NCBI RefSeq assembly: GCF_007625155.1
Contig: NZ_VMNK01000014.1
Coordinates: 118,356 to 182,355 of the forward strand
Reading direction: 5' to 3'
Source: Denitromonas halophila
Lineage (GTDB): Bacteria > Pseudomonadota > Gammaproteobacteria > Burkholderiales > Rhodocyclaceae
DNA length: 64,000 nt
The translations under genes were made by a program, and so were the position numbers. This document shows positions 11,157 to 19,952 of the stretch, piece by piece. Within the stretch, counting starts at the first letter, position 1. Every line of letters starts with the position of its first letter. Under the pieces are notes generated by a model, which was not told where the DNA came from, did no database searches, and saw only the letters and a list, made by a program, of their open reading frames with translations.

Positions 11157-11232
11157 CACACTGGAAGTCATTGAATCAACGTGGCTTAGCGCCGGTAGAC
11201 AATGCACCCGATCGCCTGGCTTGTGTCGCACC

Positions 11233-11250
11233 TGTCGCCAATAGCCGACA
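11233..11250. promoter_or_regulatory. GlrR-type binding site 1
   Basis: Exact TGTC-N10-GACA, the consensus described for E. coli GlrR (QseF). Its centre is about 110 bp upstream of the predicted bactofilin start, the normal position for an enhancer of a sigma-54 promoter. Confidence 0.65.
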
Positions 11251-11392
11251 CAGCTTTTGGTAACATTTCTTAAGCGACTGTTTGTGCTGATAATTTCCAT
11301 GTCGCCGTTCGGCGACGCCGGCGCGTCCTGTGAGCGAGTCAAGGCATTGTCATAGGCGCTCATTTGCATTTGCTTACCGCATCCGAGGGGCG

Positions 11393-11410
11393 TGTCGCCT
11401 ACAGTCGACA
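11393..11410. promoter_or_regulatory. GlrR-type binding site 2
   Basis: A second exact TGTC-N10-GACA, 160 bp from the first and 28 bp before the glrK ATG. It could be a distal enhancer for bactofilin or an autoregulatory site. Confidence 0.6.
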
Positions 11411-11437
11411 CTGTCACCCAATCCTGTGGGCAGCCCC

Positions 11438-12844
11438 ATGTTTTCCCGAATGTCATTCCGGCAGATGCTGCTCGCCGGCTTTGTACTCATCGCACTGGTG
11501 TTGAGTGCCGCCGCCTTGCAGGGTCTTCGGGTGCTTGAATCCTTTGCGCAACAGAGTCGTGCCGGTGCGGATACCGCCGTGGGACTGACCTCGGCTGCCC
11601 AGCAGCTGGCGCAGCGCACCGTCGATATGGAGCGCAGCGCGCGCCAGTTCGTGGTGCTGAATGATCCTGCGCTGCGCAAGCGCTATCGCGACGCACGCAC
11701 CGACGCCGAAACCGCGCTGCTGGCCTTTTCCCGCGCCGAACCGTCCACGCTGGGCGGTGTCGCCGATACGTGGCGCGCCGCGGCTGACGAGGCCGAAGTT
11801 GCGATTACCGGTACGCCCGACGATGTTGCCTTGCGCGACGCACTGGATCGCCTGCATCTGATCAATGAACGCTTGAGCATCGAAGCGCGCCAATGGATCG
11901 CGGTGCGCAACGCACGCTTGCTCGACACCCTCGAAGCGAACCGCTTGCGCCTCGCCTGGCAGGTGCTGCTTGCGCTGCTGGTCGCCGTGGCCTTGGCGGC
12001 TTTTTTTGGGTGGCAGCTGGCGCGGCCAGTCAAGCAGATCGAGGAGGGTATTGCTCGTCTCGGCGACAACCTGCTCGAGATTCCGGTGGATATCGAAGGG
12101 CCGGCAGACCTGCGTCAGGTGGGGCAGCGTCTGGACTGGCTTCGCCAGCGTCTGGGCGAGCTGGAATCCGATCGAGCACGCATGTTGCGGCATGTCTCTC
12201 ATGAGCTGAAAACCCCGCTGGCCGCGCTGCGCGAGGGGATCGCGCTGCTCGACGACGAAGTCACCGGCCCGCTCGCCGGCGGGCAACGCGAGGTGGTCGA
12301 CATCCTTCGTGACAATGCCCATTTGCTGCAGGGCCGCATCGAAGATCTGCTCGACTTCAACGCCGCCGTGTTCGACGCGCGGCGCCTGCAACGCAGCACC
12401 GTTGAGGTCAAAGCACTGCTGACCCAGGTGGCCGATGGCCAGCGCTTGCAGGCGAAGTCGCGCGATGTCGAGATCGAGCTCCAGGCCGACCCTGTTTCGG
12501 TCGATGGCGATATCGCCAAGCTGGGGGTTGCGGTCGGCAATCTGCTGGCCAATGCGATCTCCTTCAGTGCATCGGGGGGGGTGGTGAGCCTGCGTGCCGC
12601 GCGCAGCGCCGCTCATCTGCATATTGATTGCATCGATACCGGCCCAGGCATTGCCGAGGACGATATTCCCCGTATTTTTGATCCCTTCTTTCAAGGGCGT
12701 CGCCAAGGAGCGACACCGCGCTGCGGCAGCGGTGTCGGCTTGTCGATCGTGCGTGAGTATGTTCAGGCGCACGGCGGTCGAGTCGTGTTGCTCTCTGGCG
12801 AACGCGGCGCGCATTTTCGAATCGAACTCCCACTCGATAGCTGA
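11438..12844 (+). CDS. glrK: Sensor histidine kinase GlrK/QseE-like
   Basis: 468 residues from ATG 11438. One membrane segment at about 8-28, a periplasmic region of about 140 residues, a second segment at about 172-192, then HAMP (PVKQIEEGIARLGDN), the phosphoacceptor H-box RHVSHELKTPLAALREG (about residue 250) and a HATPase domain with NLLANAISFS, DTGPGI and GSGVGLSI boxes. All catalytic boxes are present. It is the first gene of a three-gene operon with a QseG-like lipoprotein and a sigma-54 regulator, the same order as enterobacterial glrK-qseG-glrR, and this synteny supports the name. The signal sensed here is unknown. Confidence 0.85.
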   Translation: MFSRMSFRQMLLAGFVLIALVLSAAALQGLRVLESFAQQSRAGADTAVGLTSAAQQLAQRTVDMERSARQFVVLNDPALRKRYRDARTDAETALLAFSRAEPSTLGGVADTWRAAADEAEVAITGTPDDVALRDALDRLHLINERLSIEARQWIAVRNARLLDTLEANRLRLAWQVLLALLVAVALAAFFGWQLARPVKQIEEGIARLGDNLLEIPVDIEGPADLRQVGQRLDWLRQRLGELESDRARMLRHVSHELKTPLAALREGIALLDDEVTGPLAGGQREVVDILRDNAHLLQGRIEDLLDFNAAVFDARRLQRSTVEVKALLTQVADGQRLQAKSRDVEIELQADPVSVDGDIAKLGVAVGNLLANAISFSASGGVVSLRAARSAAHLHIDCIDTGPGIAEDDIPRIFDPFFQGRRQGATPRCGSGVGLSIVREYVQAHGGRVVLLSGERGAHFRIELPLDS

Positions 12845-12855
12845 GATTGATATTG

Positions 12856-13410
12856 ATGATTTTCCGACTCTGCCGCCTGAGCGCACCGGCGTTTGTTCTA
12901 GGCCTGCTTGCGGGTTGCGCGCAATTTCCTGTGGCAGGCACCTTGCCCTCCGATGAACCCATCAAGACGGCCGTGCGTCACGACGACGTCACGCCGCGTG
13001 CCATTCTTGCCTATGGCCGACATGTGGCCGAGCTCGATGTCGCGGGTTTTGCCAAGGAACTGAAAGCCATCGAAGGGCAGGGTGGCAGCGACCCCATGAG
13101 CCAGATGCGGCTGGCGCTATTGCATGCGCAGCCGCGTGCCGACGCCGATCTCGCGCGTGGCCTGGCGTTGCTCGACAAGTTGCTGGCCAATCGCAGCCCC
13201 GATGCGGCCAGCCTCCACCCGCTGGCGCGAATCGTGCATGTTCAGTTGGCCACCCGCGCCCGGTTGATGGCCCAGAACGAAGCCTTGCTGTCCGAACAGC
13301 AGGCCGGGCGCGAAGCGGTGGCCAACCTGCAACAAAAACTGGACGCGCTGACCGCAATCGAGCGCAGCCTGCCCGCGCCGGCACGCCGTCCTTCGGAGAC
13401 TTCCCAATGA
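12856..13410 (+). CDS. QseG-like outer-membrane lipoprotein
   Basis: 184 residues from ATG 12856 (a TTG three codons earlier is possible). A lipoprotein signal ends in the lipobox LLAGC, so the mature protein is lipid-anchored; no Asp follows the Cys at +2, which favours the outer membrane. The rest is helical with a C-terminal coiled-coil stretch (about 130-170). QseG in enterics links GlrK to the envelope and controls its activity. The call relies on position between glrK and glrR more than on sequence. It overlaps glrR by the ATGA of stop and start, implying translational coupling. Confidence 0.7.
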   Translation: MIFRLCRLSAPAFVLGLLAGCAQFPVAGTLPSDEPIKTAVRHDDVTPRAILAYGRHVAELDVAGFAKELKAIEGQGGSDPMSQMRLALLHAQPRADADLARGLALLDKLLANRSPDAASLHPLARIVHVQLATRARLMAQNEALLSEQQAGREAVANLQQKLDALTAIERSLPAPARRPSETSQ

Positions 13411-14834
13411 ATCTCGCCCAGCGCGCTGATGTCGCCAACAGCGACGCGCCTGAATCACCCCGCCTGCTGCTGGTTGACGACGACCCCGACCTGTTGCGCC
13501 TCTTATCCATGCGGCTGCGCGCCAGCGGATATCAGGTCGACGCCGTGAGTTCAGCCGAGGCGGCACTGGCCCACCTTGCTGTGCGCCCGCCCGATCTGGT
13601 GCTCAGCGATGTGCGTTTGCCGGGCCGGGATGGCCTGGCCCTGTTTGACGAAATCCGCCGCACCCATCCCGGCCTGCCGGTCATTCTGCTGACCGCTCAC
13701 GGCAGCATTCCCGATGCTGTCGATGCCACGGCTCGCGGCGTTTTTGGTTACTTGACCAAGCCTTTCGACAGCCGGGTCTTACTCGACAAAGTCCGTCGGG
13801 CGCTTGACGTCTCGGCGCCGCGCGCGCTCAACGTCGGTGAAAACAGCCAAGCCTGGCGCGCCGAGATCGTCAGTCGCAGCGCCTGCATGAACGAGGTGCT
13901 CGAAGAAGCGCGCATGGTGGCGGCGGGGGATGCCAGCGTGCTCATTCGCGGCGCCAGCGGCAGCGGCAAGGAATTGCTCGCGCGCGCGATTCACCGTGCC
14001 AGCGTGCGTGCCAACCAGCCCTTTGTGGCCATCAATTGCGGGGCGATCCCCGAAGCCCTGCTGGAGTCGGAACTGTTCGGCCATGTGAAAGGCGCGTTCA
14101 CCGGTGCCAGCACGGCACATGACGGGCTGTTTCTCAGTGCTGACGGCGGCACATTGTTTCTCGATGAAATTGGCGACATGCCGCTGCCGCTTCAGGTGAA
14201 GCTGCTGCGCGTGCTGCAAGAGCGCGCGGTGCGTCCGGTCGGGGCGACGCGGGCGCGCCCGGTCGATGTGCGTATTATTTCGGCAACCCATCGCGACCTG
14301 GATGCGGCCATGCACGAAGGCAGCTTCCGCGAAGACCTGTATTACCGGCTCAACGTGGTGCGCCTGACGCTGCCCTCACTCGATGCGCGACGCGAAGACA
14401 TCCCACTGCTGGCCGGGCACTTCATTCACAGTCTGTCGGAGAAGTACGGCAAGACCATCCACGGATTTGCGCCCGAAGCGCTCGAAATGCTGGTGGCCGC
14501 GGCCTGGCCGGGCAATGTGCGCCAGCTCTACAACGTGGTCGAGCAAGTCTGTGCGCTTACTACCACGCCGCTGATTGCCGCCACGCTGGTTCAGCGGGCC
14601 TTGCGCACGCCCGCCGTCGAAGTGCTGACCTACGCCGAGGCGCGCCAGCGTTTCGAGCGTGAGTACCTGACGCAGGTCCTGAAGCTGACGGGCGGCAACG
14701 TCACCGACGCGGCACGCTTGGCGGATCGCAATCGCACCGAGTTTTACCGGCTTTTGCAGCGCCATACGCTCACTCCCGCCATGTTCCGACTGGCCGATGA
14801 AGCGGACGATGTCGCAGCGACGGGACGGCCGTAA
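13407..14834 (+). CDS. glrR: Sigma-54-dependent response regulator GlrR/QseF-like
   Basis: 475 residues. Receiver domain (about 15-130) with DDDPD acidic pocket, phosphoacceptor in [11 protein letters not shown] and conserved Lys in LTKPFD. AAA+ domain (about 155-385) with Walker A GASGSGKE, the sigma-54 contact loop GAFTGA, Walker [10 protein letters not shown] and the R-finger region. A C-terminal Fis-type helix-turn-helix (about 425-465) binds DNA. The protein hydrolyses ATP to open sigma-54 promoters. Start overlaps the upstream lipoprotein stop. Likely targets in this window are the flanking bactofilin and BON genes. Confidence 0.9.
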   Translation: MNLAQRADVANSDAPESPRLLLVDDDPDLLRLLSMRLRASGYQVDAVSSAEAALAHLAVRPPDLVLSDVRLPGRDGLALFDEIRRTHPGLPVILLTAHGSIPDAVDATARGVFGYLTKPFDSRVLLDKVRRALDVSAPRALNVGENSQAWRAEIVSRSACMNEVLEEARMVAAGDASVLIRGASGSGKELLARAIHRASVRANQPFVAINCGAIPEALLESELFGHVKGAFTGASTAHDGLFLSADGGTLFLDEIGDMPLPLQVKLLRVLQERAVRPVGATRARPVDVRIISATHRDLDAAMHEGSFREDLYYRLNVVRLTLPSLDARREDIPLLAGHFIHSLSEKYGKTIHGFAPEALEMLVAAAWPGNVRQLYNVVEQVCALTTTPLIAATLVQRALRTPAVEVLTYAEARQRFEREYLTQVLKLTGGNVTDAARLADRNRTEFYRLLQRHTLTPAMFRLADEADDVAATGRP

Positions 14835-14876
14835 CCCCTGAGATGGCGGGAGATTGTGTCGAAGTCACCATTTTGC

Positions 14877-14894
14877 TGTTGTCATATGGCGACA
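14877..14894. promoter_or_regulatory. GlrR-type binding site 3 (one mismatch)
   Basis: TGTT-N10-GACA, one base off the GlrR consensus with correct spacing. It is 85 bp upstream of the -24 element at 14979, almost the same geometry as at the bactofilin promoter. Confidence 0.5.
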
Positions 14895-14978
14895 AATATT
14901 GGAGCTCGTCTCGATGATTGCACCGCCGGGGGCTCGTTTCATTCACTAAGCCTATGATTTCAATTCGAAATATCAATC

Positions 14979-14993
14979 TGGCATGAACGCTGC
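14979..14993 (+). promoter_or_regulatory. Sigma-54 promoter of the BON-domain gene
   Basis: TGGCATG-AACG-CTGC has two mismatches to TGGCACG-N4-TTGC with the invariant GG and GC ten bases apart. The start would be near 15005, about 47 nt before the ATG. Confidence 0.6.
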
Positions 14994-15051
14994 TGTAAGC
15001 CCTGTGACGACCCATTCGGCGTCATCACGTGTCTTAAACAGGAGTGACATC

Positions 15052-15393
15052 ATGAAACACGGATTTACCACCGCCAGCCTGATCGCTATCGCCGCCTTGT
15101 CCTTCGGTCTCGTCCAGCCCGGTTATGCCGCCGACGCACCGGCCGGTGCGGCAAAGCCCGTCCTGAGCGTGTCGGCCGCCGATGCCGCCATCAAGGGCAA
15201 GGTTGAGGCCGCGCTAGCTGAAACCACCACGCTGCAAGACGCCAAGATTCGGGTGGATGTCAGCGACGGTGTCATCTTGCTGAGCGGGCAGGTCAGTTCG
15301 CCCGCGCAACGCGACGCAGCCGCACAACGTGCGGCCGGAGTGGTGGGCGTCAAGCGGGTGATCAACGAGTTGGCCCCGCCGACCGGCAGCTAA
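15052..15393 (+). CDS. Exported BON-domain protein
   Basis: 113 residues from ATG 15052, which has AGGAGTGA upstream. A signal peptide (about 1-26, ending GYAAD) is followed by a single BON domain with the typical VSDGVILLSGQVSSPAQRD strand and a closing GVVGVKRVINEL. BON domains occur in envelope proteins such as OsmY and are thought to bind membranes. It stands alone between glrR and a strong terminator, so it is its own transcription unit. Confidence 0.88.
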   Translation: MKHGFTTASLIAIAALSFGLVQPGYAADAPAGAAKPVLSVSAADAAIKGKVEAALAETTTLQDAKIRVDVSDGVILLSGQVSSPAQRDAAAQRAAGVVGVKRVINELAPPTGS

Positions 15394-15437
15394 CAGGCTG
15401 CGTGCCCGACACGTCATCCAGGCGTTGTCTTGGCTAG

Positions 15438-15468
15438 AAAACGGCGTGCTCGAGAGCACGCCGTTTTT
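15438..15468 (+). terminator. Rho-independent terminator after the BON gene
   Basis: Perfect stem ACGGCGTGCTC/GAGCACGCCGT followed by TTTTT; the A-run on the other side would let it work in both directions. Confidence 0.9.
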
Positions 15469-15625
15469 GGTTTTTCAGTGCTAACAGCCGCGTCATCGAA
15501 GGCTTGCGACGATCTGTCGCAGCCGGTGTCAGACCATTCTTGCGGTAGGTCAAACGTGCTGCATCACCATTTTCTTATGCTTCGCCCGGTCCAAATTCAG
15601 CTCACACCGCTTCCGGGAGTCCGCA

Positions 15626-17638
15626 ATGACACGAATGAAAATCCTGCCCGCCGCCATCGGCCTGTTGCTCGCGCACGGCGCGCTCGCACAGGGCACTGAC
15701 ACCGTCATGGATCATGTGGTGGTCACCGCGCCGGCGATGGCCGAAGCTCTGGTGGTGACGACGGACCCCAAGGCGGCGCGTCAGCCGATTCCTGCGCACG
15801 ACGGCGCTGACTTGCTGAAGAATATTCCCGGCTTCTCGGTCATCCGCAAGGGCGGCACCGATGGCGATCCGGTATTCCGTGGCATGGCCGCATCACGTCT
15901 GGGCATTTTGCTCGACGGCGAGATGGTGCTCGGTGGCTGCGGCATGCGCATGGACCCGCCCACGGCATACGTGTTTCCGGAGGCCTACGACAAGGTCACC
16001 GTGCTGAAAGGCCCGCAAAGCGTGAAATACGGTCCCGGCAACAGCGCAGGCGTGGTGTTGTTCGAGCGCCAGGCGCCGTCCTTCGAAACGGCCACGGTCA
16101 AAGGCGACATGAGCCTGCTGATGGGCAGCGCCGATCGCAACGACCAGGTGCTTACCGGGCAGGCCGGCACGCCTGATTTCTATGCCGATGTTGCCGCCAC
16201 ACGCTCTGACGCCAATAACTACAAGGATGGCGCCGGCAACGAGGTGCACTCGGCCTACACCCGCTGGAGTACGAACCTCGCGCTGGGCTGGACGCCCGAC
16301 CGCGATACGCGCCTGGAGCTCTCGCTGGCCAAGAGCGACGGCGAAGCGCGCTACGGTGATCGCAGCATGGATGGGGTGAGGTTCGACCGCGAAAACATCG
16401 GGCTCAAGTTCGAAAAGTCCAATATCTCGCCTGTCCTGGCCAAAATCGAAGCGCAGATCTATCGCAACTATGTTGACCACGTGATGGACAACTATTCGTT
16501 GCGCACCAATACCGGCATGAAGTCCGTCAACAATCCTGACCGCGAAACCCGGGGCGGCCGTCTTGCGGCAACGCTTAACCTCAGCGATGACACCGTGCTT
16601 GACGTGGGCACCGAAGTGCAGAGCAACGAGCACACCCTGCGCAAGGCCAGTAGCATGACCGGTATCCCCAACTATGAGTCACTGTCGCGCACGGCCGACA
16701 TGCGCTTCTACAGTTATGGCGTGTTCGGAGAGTTGCAGCATATGCTGGCCGACGGGCATCGCGTGATTGGTGGATTGCGTATCGACCGCAGCCGCGCGGA
16801 AGACGAGCGGACGGGCAAGACCACATCGGGCACGGAGGAGACTGACACGCTGAAAGCCGGTTTCTTGCGTTATGAGCACGATCTGGGCGGCGGCAAGACG
16901 CTGTACGCGGGCCTCGGTCATAGCGAACGTGCTGCCGACTACTGGGAGCGCAACAAGAATCCGGCGGCCACGTCGATGATGATGACCGGCGCCGCCAGCA
17001 CCTTCGATATCAAGCCTGAGAAGACCACGCAGTTCGACATCGGCGCGCTTCATAACGCCGGTCCGGTGCAGGCGTCGGTGTCGGCATTCTTTGCCAAGCA
17101 CTCGGACTACATTCTGATCGAGACGCTCCCGGCAGTCAGTACCTGGGCCAGCAATGCCCGCAACGTCGACGCCACCACCTGGGGCGCTGAAGCCGATCTG
17201 CGTTATGACTTCACCAGCCACTGGGCCGGCACGGCCACGCTTGCCTGGGTGCGCGGCGAAAACGACACCGACGACACCGCGCTTGGCCAGATCCCGCCCC
17301 TGGAAGGACGGCTTGGCATCAACTACAAGGCAGACACCTGGTCGGCCGGGGCGCTGTGGCGTCTGGTATCGGGGCAGGACCGTGTCAGCGTCGGCACCGG
17401 TAACATTGTCGGTCAGGACATTGGGGAAACCGGCGGCTTCGGCGTGTTTTCGATCAATGCCAGCTACACACCGAACAAGCGCACGCTGATCTCGGCGGGT
17501 ATCGACAACCTGTTCGACAAGACCTACGCGGAACATATCTCGCGTAGTGGCGCAAACATTTCAGGCTACGACATCACCGATCGTATCAACGAGCCGGGAC
17601 GTACACTTTGGCTCAAGCTGAGATTGGCGCTCGACTGA
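15626..17638 (+). CDS. TonB-dependent copper receptor (NosA/OprC family)
   Basis: 670 residues from ATG 15626 (GGGAG 8 nt upstream). Signal peptide about 1-22. The plug domain (about 45-165) contains GGCGMRMDPPTAYVFPE, the Cys/Met-bearing segment typical of NosA/OprC copper receptors, then a 22-strand-type barrel ending in an aromatic-poor LRLALD terminus. It imports copper across the outer membrane using TonB energy; in denitrifiers NosA supplies copper for nitrous oxide reductase. No nos genes are in the window. It is a monocistronic unit with a terminator directly behind it. Confidence 0.9.
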   Translation: MTRMKILPAAIGLLLAHGALAQGTDTVMDHVVVTAPAMAEALVVTTDPKAARQPIPAHDGADLLKNIPGFSVIRKGGTDGDPVFRGMAASRLGILLDGEMVLGGCGMRMDPPTAYVFPEAYDKVTVLKGPQSVKYGPGNSAGVVLFERQAPSFETATVKGDMSLLMGSADRNDQVLTGQAGTPDFYADVAATRSDANNYKDGAGNEVHSAYTRWSTNLALGWTPDRDTRLELSLAKSDGEARYGDRSMDGVRFDRENIGLKFEKSNISPVLAKIEAQIYRNYVDHVMDNYSLRTNTGMKSVNNPDRETRGGRLAATLNLSDDTVLDVGTEVQSNEHTLRKASSMTGIPNYESLSRTADMRFYSYGVFGELQHMLADGHRVIGGLRIDRSRAEDERTGKTTSGTEETDTLKAGFLRYEHDLGGGKTLYAGLGHSERAADYWERNKNPAATSMMMTGAASTFDIKPEKTTQFDIGALHNAGPVQASVSAFFAKHSDYILIETLPAVSTWASNARNVDATTWGAEADLRYDFTSHWAGTATLAWVRGENDTDDTALGQIPPLEGRLGINYKADTWSAGALWRLVSGQDRVSVGTGNIVGQDIGETGGFGVFSINASYTPNKRTLISAGIDNLFDKTYAEHISRSGANISGYDITDRINEPGRTLWLKLRLALD

Positions 17639-17658
17639 GCGGCACGACTCAGAAACAT

Positions 17659-17688
17659 GGGCGACCCGATGAGGGTCGCCCTTTTTTT
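17659..17688 (+). terminator. Rho-independent terminator of the copper receptor
   Basis: Stem GGGCGACCC/GGGTCGCCC with a GATGA loop and seven T residues, 20 bp after the stop codon. Confidence 0.92.
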
Positions 17689-17822
17689 GGTCGCGCCTCG
17701 CGCCTGGACATGGCGATTGCAAGTGGCCAAACAAAGGTGGTTTCATTTTTATTGCCATGTCATGCTTTCGCGTGACGAATGCATGTTGTATAACCACGGC
17801 TTTGATTGCGAAAGAGACCCTG

Positions 17823-18917
17823 ATGGATATCGACGCCCTGATGCGACCACTGGCCGGTGCCACCGAACCCTGCGGGCAGGACATGATGTTTTCCGCGGAG
17901 TTCGACTCCATCCAGGAGGCGCGTCGTCACGACGATCCATCCTTGGCGCAGGGCGAGTGGATTACCGACGTCAAAGAGGCTGACTGGCCGCGTGTCGTCC
18001 AGATCTGCGAAACGCTCCTGGCCAGGCAGACCAAGGACATTCGGGTCGCCGTCTGGCTGACCGAGGCGATGTGCCATACCCGCGGACTCGATGGCCTGGC
18101 AGACGGCTACATCCTGCTGAGTCGAATGTGTGGCCAGTGGTGGGAGCTGCTTCACCCTTTGCCCGAAGACGGCGACATGGGGCAGCGTGTCGGAAGCCTC
18201 GACTGGCTCGTCAATCGTTCCGCCCGACTGATTCGTGAATTGCCGCTCACTCAATCCTCGAAAGGCCGCTATTCGCTGCAAGACCTCGAATCGGCGCGGG
18301 CGACGGCATCGACCATGGAGCGCAACCCCGGCCTGGCCGATGAGCTCGCCCGCAAGGCGCATCTGACCATGGTCCAGTTCGAGGCGGCCCGAAAGGACTC
18401 ACCACCGCAGCATTTTGTCAGCACCCTCGCGTCGGTCGAGCGGGCAAGAACCGCTATCGCGTCATTCAAGGCCGCTATTGATGCGGCACTCTCGGATGAG
18501 GCGCCGGCCTTTGGCGCGGTGTTTGATGCATTTGACGATCTTGACGCCTTGTGCCGCCGCTATGCCGCCGACGCGGGCGTTTGGTCAGACAATACGCCGA
18601 AAGCCGATACCCCGCCCGCTCAGGAGAAAAAGATGCCAACGCAGGATGCGGCGCCTGTGGCTGCCGCGCGGGAGAGGGGGCCGGTTCAGACCCGTGACGA
18701 GGCCATTCGGCAACTCAACGACATTGCCGCTTTTTTCAAGCGCACCGAGCCGCACAGCCCTGTCGCCTATCTCGCAGAAAAAGCTGCGCGATGGGGCAAC
18801 ATGTCACTGCATGAGTGGTTGCGCGCCGTCGTCAAGGACGACGCCGCCCTGTCGCAAATGGAAGATCTGCTCGGGGTTGTGCCGATACCGCACGAGACGA
18901 ACGACGCCAACTACTGA
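17823..18917 (+). CDS. tssA: Type VI secretion protein TssA
   Basis: 364 residues from ATG 17823. The N-terminal ImpA-N domain (about 5-120) shows GATEPCGQDMMFSAEFD and the tryptophan-rich QWWELLHPLPE motif. A helical middle and a Pro/Ala linker (about 255-285) follow, then a C-terminal domain with EAIRQLNDIAAFFKRTEPHSP, typical of TssA1-class caps that organise baseplate and sheath. The gene stands alone on the plus strand and faces the tagX-tssM-tagF-ompA operon, with repeat copy 2 between. Core partners TssB, TssC, TssK and others are not in this window. Confidence 0.9.
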   Translation: MDIDALMRPLAGATEPCGQDMMFSAEFDSIQEARRHDDPSLAQGEWITDVKEADWPRVVQICETLLARQTKDIRVAVWLTEAMCHTRGLDGLADGYILLSRMCGQWWELLHPLPEDGDMGQRVGSLDWLVNRSARLIRELPLTQSSKGRYSLQDLESARATASTMERNPGLADELARKAHLTMVQFEAARKDSPPQHFVSTLASVERARTAIASFKAAIDAALSDEAPAFGAVFDAFDDLDALCRRYAADAGVWSDNTPKADTPPAQEKKMPTQDAAPVAAARERGPVQTRDEAIRQLNDIAAFFKRTEPHSPVAYLAEKAARWGNMSLHEWLRAVVKDDAALSQMEDLLGVVPIPHETNDANY

Positions 18918-19016
18918 GCCTTGTTCGGCTGCCCGACACCACCAGCGCGCGCTCGCGTCTGCCTTGCGATGTCCCGACAGGGTGTCGTGACCGTGTCGGA
19001 CGATTGCGCTTGTTTG

Positions 19017-19142
19017 AACCTAGAAACCGCAGTTGGCCGCGTGTGTCCATGTGCAAGGTATTGAACATGCGATGCTTTTCGGCTTCGAGGCCGATCACCC
19101 GGTGGGTGATAGCGCTACGCGTCCGATTGCGGTTTCCAGGTT
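19017..19142. repeat. Repeat element copy 2 with 15-bp terminal inverted repeats
   Basis: The ends AACCTAGAAACCGCA (19017-19031) and TGCGGTTTCCAGGTT (19128-19142) are inverted copies matching at 14 of 15 positions. Internal stem ATCACCC-GGT-GGGTGAT. The body matches the element at 6221-6339. There is no reading frame inside; it lies between convergent tssA and the OmpA-family gene. This copy has the better-preserved ends. Confidence 0.85.
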
Positions 19143-19166
19143 GAAAGCCGTTTTACCACGGTGATC

Positions 19167-19952
19167 CTAGTTCGCCAGACGGAATTCGATGCGCCTATTC
19201 TTGGCGCGTCCTTCCTGCGTATCGTTCGTCGCGATCGGGCGATCCGGACCCGCGCCCAGGGCGCTCATCGAGGCCTCGGGTACACCTTTGGCGATCAGGT
19301 ACTCGCGCACGCTATTGGCGCGCGACAGGCTTAGTACCACATTGGACATCCGGTCGCCGCTGCTATCGGTATGGCCGATGATCTGGACGCGGGGTGAGCC
19401 GAGTCGTTTGATGGCCGCTTCCATCTCGTCGACGATGGCGGCGCCGGTCGGGGTGAGTGTCGCGGAACCGACCTCGAACTCGATCACACGATTCGACAGG
19501 GTCTGGTCCAGCGTCGACTGGGCGCTGGTGCCAACCACCAAGGCGTTGTCGACGGTGTAGGTCGGATTGAGTGCCGTCGCCATGTCGCTCACGATCTTTT
19601 GCCGCTGGGCTTCATTGGATACCGTGCCCTTGAGCGCGATTTGCGTTCCATTGACCTGCAATTGGCCGCCGCGAATCTGTTTGAGGTTTGGACCGAGGAG
19701 CTTGGACATGTATTCCGTCCAGTTTGGCGGGGGCACGACCCCGCCCACCTCAAGCCGGTCAATGACCGCGTTTGCGCCGTAAATGTCGCGCAAACGGGTG
19801 AGTATGGCGCTGCGTGCCGCTTCATCGGGCACAACGCCAGAGGCCACGACTTCTTTGGTCGTGTGTGTAGCGCCAGTGGTGTTTTGCGCCACGGCGTAGG
19901 GGCAAAACAGACAGAGTGCGGTCAGGATGCTGATACGGAAAATCATGCTCAT
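19167..19952 (-). CDS. T6SS-associated OmpA-family lipoprotein-like/peptidoglycan-binding protein
   Basis: 261 residues. Signal peptide about 1-22 (FCPYAVAQ). A middle region (about 85-145) with QIALKGTVSNEAQRQKIV resembles a BON domain. The C-terminal OmpA domain (about 150-260) carries the peptidoglycan-binding signature IGHTDSSGD...LSLSRANSVREYL and NRRIEF. Such proteins anchor the T6SS membrane complex to the wall. There is no lipobox cysteine. The start overlaps the tagF stop (ATGA), so it is the last gene of the tagX-PAAR-unknown-tssM-tagF unit. Confidence 0.85.
   Translation of the reverse strand: MSMIFRISILTALCLFCPYAVAQNTTGATHTTKEVVASGVVPDEAARSAILTRLRDIYGANAVIDRLEVGGVVPPPNWTEYMSKLLGPNLKQIRGGQLQVNGTQIALKGTVSNEAQRQKIVSDMATALNPTYTVDNALVVGTSAQSTLDQTLSNRVIEFEVGSATLTPTGAAIVDEMEAAIKRLGSPRVQIIGHTDSSGDRMSNVVLSLSRANSVREYLIAKGVPEASMSALGAGPDRPIATNDTQEGRAKNRRIEFRLAN

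Larger units (their letters stand above)
11087..11437. other. Intergenic control region between bactofilin and glrK
   Basis: 351 bp without a gene. It holds a sigma-54 promoter facing bactofilin and two TGTC-N10-GACA inverted repeats, listed separately. For glrK I see only a weak -10 candidate (GATAAT, 11289-11294) without a good -35. Confidence 0.75.
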
